DNA from: Actinomycetes bacterium
GTDB taxonomy: Bacteria; Actinomycetota; Actinomycetes; Actinomycetales; Cellulomonadaceae
Direction: 5' to 3'
Assembly: GCA_023432565.1 (NCBI GenBank)
Contig: JAEYUL010000171.1
Location: 1 to 7,164 of the forward strand
Length of the DNA: 7,164 bases
Part shown: piece after piece, positions 1-4,821 of the stretch
How positions within the stretch are numbered: position 1 is the stretch's first letter
How the letters are laid out: every line of letters begins with the position of its first letter
Translations under genes and position numbers: made by a program
The notes under the pieces: model-generated
The model's input: only the letters and a program-made list of their open reading frames with translations
Told to the model about the DNA's origin: nothing
Databases searched by the model: none

Positions 1-157
1 AGTAGGTGAGCTTGGCGACCTCCTCGCCCGGAGCCCAGACACCGAAGACGCCGCAGGCGTCCTGGGGGCCTTTCTCGTCCGGGAGGAGGTCGTGGTTCAG
101 TCGTCCGTCAGCGCGGGGGGCCACGCGCCCATGGTCGCACATCGACCGCGGACGCAT
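1..157 (-). CDS. purF: Amidophosphoribosyltransferase PurF, N-terminal fragment (runs off the left edge)
   Basis: This is the first 52 codons of the enzyme that starts de novo purine synthesis, making 5-phosphoribosylamine from PRPP and glutamine in the cytoplasm. The reading frame gives a variable leader and then DEKGPQDACGVFGVWAPGEE. The DACGVFG block is the PurF signature, and its Cys (residue 35 here) becomes the N-terminal glutaminase nucleophile after the propeptide is removed. The rest of the glutaminase and PRPP domains lie outside the window. The start is uncertain. ATG at 157 follows a G-rich run (AACGGGGGG) and is preferred; in-frame ATG at 142 and GTG at 124 are alternatives. The gene begins 26 nt after the cenA stop with no convincing hairpin between them, so some readthrough from cenA is possible. 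No purine riboswitch-like structure is visible in so short a gap. The identity is firm from the active-site block; the exact start is not. Confidence 0.88.
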   Translation of the reverse strand, partial: MRPRSMCDHGRVAPRADGRLNHDLLPDEKGPQDACGVFGVWAPGEEVAKLTY

Positions 158-183
158 GGCCCCCCGTTCACTGCCGGTTCAGG

Positions 184-1536
184 TCACCACTTGGCGTTGC
201 GCGCGAGCTCCAGGGCCATGTCCTGCCACCACTGGCCGGCGGCGGGGCCGCCGTTGCACGTGCCGTCGGACTCGCCGGGCAGCTTGACCCACAGCAGGGC
301 GTCGAGGCCCGTGGAGTCGTTGACCAGTCGCGGCTTGTCACCCAGGGCACGGCCACGCGGGTTGCACCACTCACCGTTGGAGCCGTTGCCGTTGCGCGAG
401 GTGTCGATGACGTAGCCCCGGCCGCCGAGCCGCTGCGAGATCTGCTCGCCGTACGACTGCGAGGCCGACGTCGTCTGGTAGTTCGAGGTGTTGAGCGCGA
501 AGCCCACCGCGTACTCGAAGCCGACCTGGTTGAGGCGGTTCACGGCGGTGTCGACCGAGAGCCAGCCCGAGTGCCCGGCGTCGATGTAGACGCGGCCACC
601 GGCCTGCGTGAGCGACTTCGCCGCGTACTTCAGGAAGCCCACGCGGTCGCCCTGACCGCCGCAGTCACCCAGCTGGGCGAGCGCGTCGGGCTCGAGGATG
701 ACGATCGGGCGTCCGACGATGCCGCTCGCGACGGTGTCGACCCACTGGGCGTACTCGCTCTGCGCGACGCCGCCACCGGAGTAGGAGCCGCAGTCGCGGC
801 CCGGGATCGCGTAGATCACGACCGAGACCGTCTTGCCGGCCGCCGCGGCCCGGCTGGTGGCGTCACGCATCTGCTGCTGGGACACCGACGGGCTGTTCCA
901 GTTGCCGATCCACACCGACTGCGGCGTCAGGGCGATCTTGGCCAGGAGGTCCTTGGTGCTGCCCGAGGCCGCCTGCCATGCCGCGTAGGACTGGTTCGTC
1001 GTGTCGACGTACAGGTCGCCGGACGGCTGCGGGGGCGGGGTCGTGGTCTGCGTGGGGGTGGGGGTGGGGGTCTGGGTGGGAGTCTGCGTGGGGGTCTGCG
1101 TGGGCGTCGTCGTCGGGACCGTGCCCGTGCACGCGACGCCGTTCACGGAGAACGAGCTCGGCGCGGGGGTCGCCGAACCGGAACCGATGAACCCGAACGA
1201 GGCGCTCGCGCCCGTGCCGAGGGCACCGTTCCAGCCGACGCTCGTGGCCGAGACCTGCGAGCCCGAGGTCGAGATCTGGGCGTTCCACGCCTGCGCGACG
1301 GACTGGCCGGACGGCCACGTCCACGCGACCTTCCACGACGAGATGGGCGAGCCCAGGTTGGTGACCTTCACGTCACCCTGGAAGCCACCGGGCCACTGGT
1401 TCTGGACGGTGTAGTCGACGCGACAGCCTTCGGCTGCGGTCGCCGAGCTCGCGGCGACGGTGAGCCCGCCGATCACGAGCGTTGCGGCAGACAGCAGCGC
1501 GGCGGCTGCCCGGGTGGACGTTCTGCGGGCGGTCAT
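184..1536 (-). CDS. cenA: Secreted endoglucanase A: CBM2 + Pro-Thr linker + GH6 catalytic domain
   Basis: A 450-aa secreted cellulase that hydrolyses internal beta-1,4-glucosidic bonds of cellulose with inversion. Residues 1-35 are a signal peptide (MTARRTSTRA, then a hydrophobic stretch ending ATAA). Residues 36-138 are a family 2 cellulose-binding module with a Cys38/Cys136 pair and surface tryptophans 48, 84 and 102 at the family spacing. Residues 141-173 are a Pro-Thr-Gln linker. Residues 173-450 are GH6, with catalytic aspartates at D248 (IPGRDCG), D284 (LEPDALAQLG, general acid), D319 (YIDAGH) and D424 (GESDG), and disulfide pairs C249/C292 and C391/C427. Length and domain order match C. 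fimi CenA as I remember it. The start is fixed by a GAGGAGC ribosome site 4-5 nt upstream of ATG 1536 and by the signal peptide; the open frame continues upstream to 1689 without support. All catalytic residues are present. It is followed closely by purF and preceded by a 216-nt regulatory gap. Endo rather than exo action is inferred from the CenA resemblance. Confidence 0.96.
   Translation of the reverse strand: MTARRTSTRAAAALLSAATLVIGGLTVAASSATAAEGCRVDYTVQNQWPGGFQGDVKVTNLGSPISSWKVAWTWPSGQSVAQAWNAQISTSGSQVSATSVGWNGALGTGASASFGFIGSGSATPAPSSFSVNGVACTGTVPTTTPTQTPTQTPTQTPTPTPTQTTTPPPQPSGDLYVDTTNQSYAAWQAASGSTKDLLAKIALTPQSVWIGNWNSPSVSQQQMRDATSRAAAAGKTVSVVIYAIPGRDCGSYSGGGVAQSEYAQWVDTVASGIVGRPIVILEPDALAQLGDCGGQGDRVGFLKYAAKSLTQAGGRVYIDAGHSGWLSVDTAVNRLNQVGFEYAVGFALNTSNYQTTSASQSYGEQISQRLGGRGYVIDTSRNGNGSNGEWCNPRGRALGDKPRLVNDSTGLDALLWVKLPGESDGTCNGGPAAGQWWQDMALELARNAKW
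1018..1116 (-). repeat. Low-complexity Pro-Thr-Gln linker-coding repeat of cenA
   Basis: This stretch codes the flexible linker (residues 141-173) as repeats of PTQT and PT, joining the cellulose-binding module to the catalytic domain. Such linkers in Cellulomonas cellulases are known to be O-glycosylated. The plus (template) strand is extremely G-rich, with consecutive runs G5-T-G5-T-G5-TCT-G3-T-G3 at 1054-1080. Linker length is likely to vary between strains by repeat slippage. Confidence 0.85.
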
Positions 1537-1752
1537 GGACGCTCCTCGGGCTGTTCGGGACGGAACCGTCCGGCCCCTGGGGAGCGGCGACGGAGCGACA
1601 GCCTCCCGCCCAGCGCGTCGACGTCGACGCGTGAGGGCCGCCCGGGACCGGTACCGACGAGACAACCCGACGGGTGGGTCGGCTGCCACAGTCGCGCGCC
1701 TGCCACATCGTTTAGGTGCGCGACGAGCGCCCGAGCGGGTGGCCCCGGGAGC
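1537..1752 (-). promoter_or_regulatory. Upstream region of cenA with an 18-bp perfect palindrome
   Basis: This gap of 216 nt separates the membrane-protein stop from the cenA start and should hold the cenA promoter. Visible parts are the ribosome site GAGGAGC (1541-1547) and an 18-bp perfect palindrome at 1614-1631 (CGCGTCGACGTCGACGCG), centred about 86 nt before the start codon. A rare AT-rich patch lies at 1705-1718 (minus strand CCTAAACGATGTGG). Actinobacterial cellulase genes are often controlled by LacI-family repressors such as CelR and CebR, whose known site is TGGGAGCGCTCCCA. That site is not present; only a half-like TGGGGAGCG occurs at 1578-1586. I could not assign a -35/-10 pair with confidence. 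The palindrome is a fact of the sequence; its role as an operator is inference. Confidence 0.45.
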
Positions 1753-2094
1753 TCAGCGCAGGGGGTCGCGGCTGCGGCGGTCGGCGCGCACGGCGAGCGC
1801 ACCGCCGACGAACCCGCCGACGACGGCCCCGGTCGCGCCCATCAGGGCACGGATCGCGCCCTGGCCCTCGAGCACCGAGATGAAGCCCTGACCGGCGGCG
1901 ACGTCCGAGCTCGCACCGTCCGGGCGCACCCACCCGACGACCAACGTCGCCAGCACCGCGACCACGACGCCCACGACCGCACCGGCCACGATGAACGCGC
2001 CGAACTTGGGTGCCCGGCGCACGCGGGCCGGCACGGCCGTGCGCTCGAGCTCGTTCTCGTCGGGCACCGGGGTCTGCGAGTCGTCGTCCGCCAC
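1753..2094 (-). CDS. Small two-helix membrane protein of unknown function
   Basis: A 113-aa protein whose function I do not recognise. Residues 1-30 are polar and acidic at first (ADDDSQTPVPDENELE), then basic (ARVRRAPK). A strong hydrophobic helix follows at about 32-56, then a soluble loop (57-82), then a second glycine- and alanine-rich helix (about 83-103) and a short basic tail (RADRRSRDPLR). The positive charges before helix 1 and after helix 2 suggest both ends are cytoplasmic. From memory, similar small two-helix proteins with an RAPKFG-type motif before helix 1 occur near purine genes in actinobacteria, but I cannot verify this here. The GTG at 2094 is chosen because no Shine-Dalgarno is visible and TACGAT ends 6 nt before it, as in a leaderless mRNA; the frame is open further upstream but would run through the hairpin at 2115-2156. 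The gene sits between that hairpin and the cenA upstream region. Confidence 0.78.
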   Translation of the reverse strand: MADDDSQTPVPDENELERTAVPARVRRAPKFGAFIVAGAVVGVVVAVLATLVVGWVRPDGASSDVAAGQGFISVLEGQGAIRALMGATGAVVGGFVGGALAVRADRRSRDPLR

Positions 2095-2100
2095 CCCGTG

Positions 2101-2106
2101 ATCGTA
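2101..2106 (-). promoter_or_regulatory. -10-like hexamer TACGAT for a leaderless membrane-protein mRNA
   Basis: The minus strand reads TACGAT, six bases, then GTG. In the usual TANNNT model the last T sits at -7, which puts +1 on the G of the start codon. There is no clear -35 box, and no Shine-Dalgarno precedes the gene. The element lies 8 nt past the base of the hairpin that ends the upstream gene. Inferred from spacing only. Confidence 0.5.
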
Positions 2107-2114
2107 GGTCAGTG

Positions 2115-2156
2115 ACCGGGACGTGCCGGCAGGGGACAGGGCCGGCACGTCCCGGT
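2115..2156 (-). terminator. 16-bp perfect hairpin after the flavoenzyme gene
   Basis: Arms 2115-2130 and 2141-2156 pair perfectly over 16 bp around a 10-nt loop (2131-2140). The structure begins 2 nt past the flavoenzyme stop codon (2159-2161) and ends before the next gene's -10-like hexamer. There is no T-tract, which is common for actinobacterial terminators. It is the strongest terminator candidate in the window and separates the two neighbouring genes transcriptionally. Confidence 0.8.
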
Positions 2157-2158
2157 GG

Positions 2159-4081
2159 TCACAGAGCGAACGCGGCCTCGAACCCGGCGTTGACCGCCTC
2201 GGCGACCTTCGCCGGGTGCACGCAGTCGCCGACGGCGTGCACCTTCGTGCGACCCTCGAGCGCCTCGGCCAGGCCGCGGTCGGCACGCACGCCGAACGCC
2301 GCGACGACCGTGTCCGCCTCGAGCTCGACGGGACCGTCCGGCCCCTCGGCCACGAGGCCGGTGTCGGTCACCCGCGTCACGGCGTGGCCCGTGAGCACGC
2401 GCACGCCGGCCGCCTCGAGCCGGCGCAGCAGCGTGATCTTGTTGATGATGAGCAGGTCGGCGGCGATCTCGTCGGCCATCTCGACGACCGTGACCGCGTG
2501 GCCGTCCTCGGCGAGCTCGAGCGCGAGGTCCACGCCCGACAAGCCGCCGCCCGCGACGATCACGCGGTGACCGACGCGCGAGCGGTCCAGGTGCGCGTCG
2601 ACGACCTCGACGGCGCGCTCGATGCCGGGGATGGAGGCGGGCACGACCGGCGCCGCGCCCGTCGCGACGATCACGTCGTCGACGCCGTCGAGCTCGGGCG
2701 ACGAGGCCGTGATGGTCGTCCCGAGGTGGATGCGCACCGGCAGCTCGGCGAGCTGGCGCTCCCACCAGGTGATCATCTTGCGCAGCTCGGACTTGAACTC
2801 GGGCGTCGCCGCCGGCCACAGCACGCCGCCGAGGTGGTCGCTCGCCTCGTACAGGTCGACGTCGTGACCGCGGGACGCGGCGACGCGCGCGGCCTCGAGC
2901 CCCGCGGGGCCGCCGCCGACGACGGCGACGCGGCGCGGCGTGGCGACCGGCGTGAGGACCCGCTCCCGCTCGAAGCCGACCTGCGGGTTGACCGCGCAGC
3001 CCAGCGGGAGCGCGAAGAACGCGTTGCCGACGCACAGCTGGTTGCAGCGGATGCACGGACGGATGTCCTCGCGGCGACCGGCGGCGATCTTGCCCGCCCA
3101 CTGCGGGTCCGCGATGAGGCCGCGACCGATCCCGACGAAGTCCGCGTCGCCGTTGTCCAGGACGGCGACCGCGTTCTCGGGTGTGAGGTTGCCCACCGCC
3201 ATCACGGGGATCGTCAGGACGTCCTTCATCGCACGCGCGGCGGGCACCATGCACGCGTCGCCCAGGTAGTACGGCGGGAAGACGTAGTCCATGGCCTCGT
3301 AGGAGCCCTCGTCGGCCATCATCAGGTCGAGCCCGGCGTCCTGCAGGATCCGGGCGATCTCCTGCGACTCGGCGACCCCGCGTCCGCCCGGGTACCGGTG
3401 GTCCACCGAGAGCCGGAAGCTGACGGGCAGGCCGGGGGCCGCCGCCTTGACGGCCTGGATGATCTCGACGGCGAAGCGGCACCGGTTCTCGGTCGAGCCG
3501 CCGTACTCGTCGGTCCGGCGGTTCCACTGCGGGCTCATGAACTGGTCGATGAGGTACCCGGTGTGCCCGTGGATGTCGATCGCGTCGATGCCGGCGGCGG
3601 CGGCGCGCGCAGCGGCCTCGCCGAAGCGCTGGACCAGCACGCGGATCTCGTGGGTCTCGAGCGGGCGGCACAGCACCGCAGGGTCGGCGTAGTGCGGGTT
3701 GTCGGAGGCCGAGATCGGCAGTCGGTCCGGGTCGACGACGTTGATGTTGCGGCCCAGGCCCGCGGTGAGCTGCAGCGAGATGAGGCCGCCCACCTCGTGC
3801 ACGGAACGGGCGAGCGCGGTCAGGCCGGGGATGCAGTCGTCGGTGTCGACCCGGCACAGGCCCGGGTTGATCTGCTCGTAGTCCTGCGAGACAGCGCTGA
3901 TGCCCGTCACGACGAGGCCCGTGCCGCCCTTGGCACGCTCGGTGTAGTAGGCGATCTCCCGCTCGGTGAACAGGCCCTCGTGCGTGCCCATCTCGGTGCC
4001 CATCGGCGCCATGATCACGCGGTTCGGGAGCGTGAGAGACCCGATGTGTCCGGGGCTGAGCAGCGTCGAGAAGTCGGTCAT
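2159..4081 (-). CDS. FMN/FAD/4Fe-4S flavin oxidoreductase, 2,4-dienoyl-CoA reductase / 2-enoate reductase (BaiCD/BaiH) type
   Basis: A 640-aa cytoplasmic enzyme that reduces activated C=C bonds with NAD(P)H. Residues 1-335 form an old-yellow-enzyme FMN barrel: RVIMAPMGTE at the FMN site, then GYLIDQF with the conserved catalytic Tyr176. C343, C346, C350 and C362 (spacing 2, 3, 11) are the 4Fe-4S ligands at the E. coli FadH spacing. Residues 384-640 are an FAD/NAD(P)H reductase part with GGGPAGLEAAR (389-399), GGGLSGVDLAL (511-521) and the closing VGDC (617-620). The FadH motif GWHEA, which carries the second catalytic residue His252, aligns here with GSYEA, so His is replaced by Tyr261. This favours an enoate-reductase-like branch over true FadH; the substrate cannot be read from the sequence. 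ATG 4081 has GGAAAGG 7 nt upstream and starts the barrel correctly; the open frame runs on to about 5059 only because stops are rare. It appears monocistronic, with a palindromic operator candidate upstream and a hairpin behind. Confidence 0.93.
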   Translation of the reverse strand: MTDFSTLLSPGHIGSLTLPNRVIMAPMGTEMGTHEGLFTEREIAYYTERAKGGTGLVVTGISAVSQDYEQINPGLCRVDTDDCIPGLTALARSVHEVGGLISLQLTAGLGRNINVVDPDRLPISASDNPHYADPAVLCRPLETHEIRVLVQRFGEAAARAAAAGIDAIDIHGHTGYLIDQFMSPQWNRRTDEYGGSTENRCRFAVEIIQAVKAAAPGLPVSFRLSVDHRYPGGRGVAESQEIARILQDAGLDLMMADEGSYEAMDYVFPPYYLGDACMVPAARAMKDVLTIPVMAVGNLTPENAVAVLDNGDADFVGIGRGLIADPQWAGKIAAGRREDIRPCIRCNQLCVGNAFFALPLGCAVNPQVGFERERVLTPVATPRRVAVVGGGPAGLEAARVAASRGHDVDLYEASDHLGGVLWPAATPEFKSELRKMITWWERQLAELPVRIHLGTTITASSPELDGVDDVIVATGAAPVVPASIPGIERAVEVVDAHLDRSRVGHRVIVAGGGLSGVDLALELAEDGHAVTVVEMADEIAADLLIINKITLLRRLEAAGVRVLTGHAVTRVTDTGLVAEGPDGPVELEADTVVAAFGVRADRGLAEALEGRTKVHAVGDCVHPAKVAEAVNAGFEAAFAL

Positions 4082-4088
4082 GAAGAGG

Positions 4089-4095
4089 CCTTTCC
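4089..4095 (-). promoter_or_regulatory. Ribosome binding site of the flavoenzyme gene
   Basis: GGAAAGG on the minus strand lies 7 nt before ATG 4081. It decides the start inside a frame that stays open for nearly 1 kb further upstream. Confidence 0.65.
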
Positions 4096-4135
4096 GGTCC
4101 GTGCGCCGGAAGGCACCGGCGCCCGACACCAGTGT

Positions 4136-4151
4136 GTTACCGAGTGGTAAC
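4136..4151. promoter_or_regulatory. Operator-like palindrome GTTACC-N4-GGTAAC upstream of the flavoenzyme
   Basis: Six-base arms GTTACC and GGTAAC flank the four bases GAGT. The centre lies about 62 nt before ATG 4081, a promoter position. Size and symmetry fit a TetR-family repressor site, and TTACC...GGTAA arms are typical of actinobacterial regulators of acyl-CoA and lipid catabolism (family knowledge). No regulator gene is in the window. It also stands out as a rare AT-containing patch. An adjacent 6-bp inverted repeat (CGGGAC-N4-GTCCCG, 4159-4174) may belong to the same control region. Confidence 0.55.
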
Positions 4152-4233
4152 CCAACGTCGGGACGAGGGTCCCGCCGCCCCGCCACCCGCGTCGCCCCCA
4201 CCCGACGCCCCCCGACGCCCCCTCGCCCCGACG

Positions 4234-4272
4234 CCCCGCGTCGATGCCCCGCGTCGATGCCCCGCGTCGATG
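4234..4272. repeat. Three perfect tandem copies of a 13-bp unit
   Basis: The unit CCCCGCGTCGATG occurs three times without a mismatch at 4234-4246, 4247-4259 and 4260-4272. The third copy runs into the left arm of the inverted repeat at 4267-4335. A 13-bp period is not a multiple of three and no gene covers it, so it is not a protein repeat. Confidence 0.9.
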
Positions 4273-4335
4273 CAGGGATGAATGCAGCCGACGTGCGCGC
4301 CTGCGCCACCCAGGCTGCATTCATCCCTGCATCGA
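4267..4335. repeat. 23-bp perfect inverted repeat with a 23-nt spacer
   Basis: Arms 4267-4289 and 4313-4335 are exact reverse complements; pairing breaks at both ends (4266/4336 and 4290/4312). The spacer is GC-rich. The arms carry ATTCAT-like AT content unusual for this DNA. As RNA on either strand it would form a long stable hairpin. It lies 88-156 nt downstream of the sterol-carrier-like gene and about 186-254 nt upstream of the flavoenzyme start, so it might end or stabilise the rsgA-operon transcript. It might equally be a dispersed mobile repeat. Its function is unknown. Confidence 0.9.
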
Positions 4336-4370
4336 GCACGCCTGCATCGGCCACGCCTGCATCGATCCGC
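4326..4370. repeat. Three tandem copies of a 15-bp unit, inverted relative to the 13-bp array
   Basis: The units 4326-4340, 4341-4355 and 4356-4370 share the core CCTGCATCG followed by a variable tail (AGCACG, GCCACG, ATCCGC). The reverse complement of the core, CGATGCAGG, resembles the GTCGATGC part of the 13-bp units. The right-hand array therefore mirrors the left-hand one across the central hairpin, though with a different period. Confidence 0.8.
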
Positions 4371-4422
4371 CGGCGTCGATCAAGGCGCTGGGTCGGGTGG
4401 GCCGTCGCAGGGGCGAGGTGCC

Positions 4423-4794
4423 TCAGCGGATGCGGGTGGCCTGGAGCGGGAGCCAGTCGGCCAGATCCGCACGCTCGCCCGAGGCATGCACGCGACCGTC
4501 CGCGAGCGCGTCCGCCCACGCGAGCGCGCCCGTGGCGAGCGCGAGCCAGGTCTGCGGGTCGGTCTCGACGACGTTGGGCGGTGTACCCCGCGTGTGCCGC
4601 GGGCCGGCCACCGCCTGGACGGCGCCGTCGGGCGGGACCCGCACCTCGACCGAGTTCCCCGGTGCCACGTCCGCGAGCTCCTCGAGGGTGAACCGCACGG
4701 CGGTGCGGCGGTCGGGCACGGACGTGGGGTCCGCCCGCCAGGCCGCGAGCGCCGCACGGCCCGCGGCCGGATCGGTACGACGACGAGGAGGCAT
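4423..4794 (-). CDS. Small sterol-carrier-like (SCP2/MDMPI C-terminal type) protein
   Basis: A 123-aa soluble protein with no signal peptide or membrane helix. Residues 1-20 are basic with a short helix (GRAALAAWR). From about residue 32 the pattern AVRFTLEELADVAPGNSVEV, then TWLALATGALAWADALADGRVHASG and a DLADWLPL end, matches the SCP2-like fold seen in actinobacterial 'sterol carrier family' proteins and in the C-terminal domain of mycothiol-dependent maleylpyruvate isomerases. The conserved PRHTRGTPPNVVETD loop (65-79) fits the same family from memory. Its ligand and role are not known. It starts 27 nt behind the rsgA stop and so is probably co-transcribed. There is no good Shine-Dalgarno, and CAGAAT ends 6 nt before the ATG, suggesting an extra leaderless start within the operon. 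Confidence 0.8.
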   Translation of the reverse strand: MPPRRRTDPAAGRAALAAWRADPTSVPDRRTAVRFTLEELADVAPGNSVEVRVPPDGAVQAVAGPRHTRGTPPNVVETDPQTWLALATGALAWADALADGRVHASGERADLADWLPLQATRIR

Positions 4795-4800
4795 GGCCCG

Positions 4801-4806
4801 ATTCTG
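4801..4806 (-). promoter_or_regulatory. -10-like hexamer CAGAAT before the sterol-carrier-like gene
   Basis: The minus strand reads CAGAAT, six bases, then ATG at 4794. It matches TANAAT except at the first base, and the spacing places +1 on the A of the start codon. It falls between the rsgA stop and the next start, so it would be an internal operon promoter. Weakest of the three leaderless candidates on sequence, since the first T is missing. Confidence 0.35.
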
Positions 4807-4821
4807 CCTCGCCCGCGACGA

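Noticed and set aside
1578..1586. CelR/CebR operator before cenA
   Set aside because: Only a half-like TGGGGAGCG is present; the matching inverted half is missing.
1537..1689. Longer N-terminus for cenA
   Set aside because: The extra 51 residues are Arg-rich and would bury the signal peptide; GAGGAGC sits right before ATG 1536.
571..2115. Long plus-strand open frame opposite cenA and the membrane-protein gene
   Set aside because: It mirrors clear minus-strand genes, is Arg/Gly/Ala-rich with no recognisable domain, and is open only because stop codons are rare in GC-rich DNA.
2123..4150. Long plus-strand open frame opposite the flavoenzyme
   Set aside because: The minus strand carries complete FMN, Fe-S and FAD motifs over the same span; the plus translation is low-complexity Arg/Asp/Val with no motif.
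4234..4370. CRISPR array
   Set aside because: Units are 13 and 15 bp, adjacent or nearly so, with no unique spacers of about 30 bp and no cas genes nearby.
4234..4370. Insertion sequence or transposase remnant
   Set aside because: There is no transposase-like frame and no target-site duplication I could find. A small non-autonomous element remains possible and is kept as a finding instead.
4280..4400. Repeat protein encoded by the 15-bp units (minus-strand DAG-type repeats)
   Set aside because: The neighbouring 13-bp units break the frame, there is no start or ribosome site, and the inverted repeat explains the sequence better.
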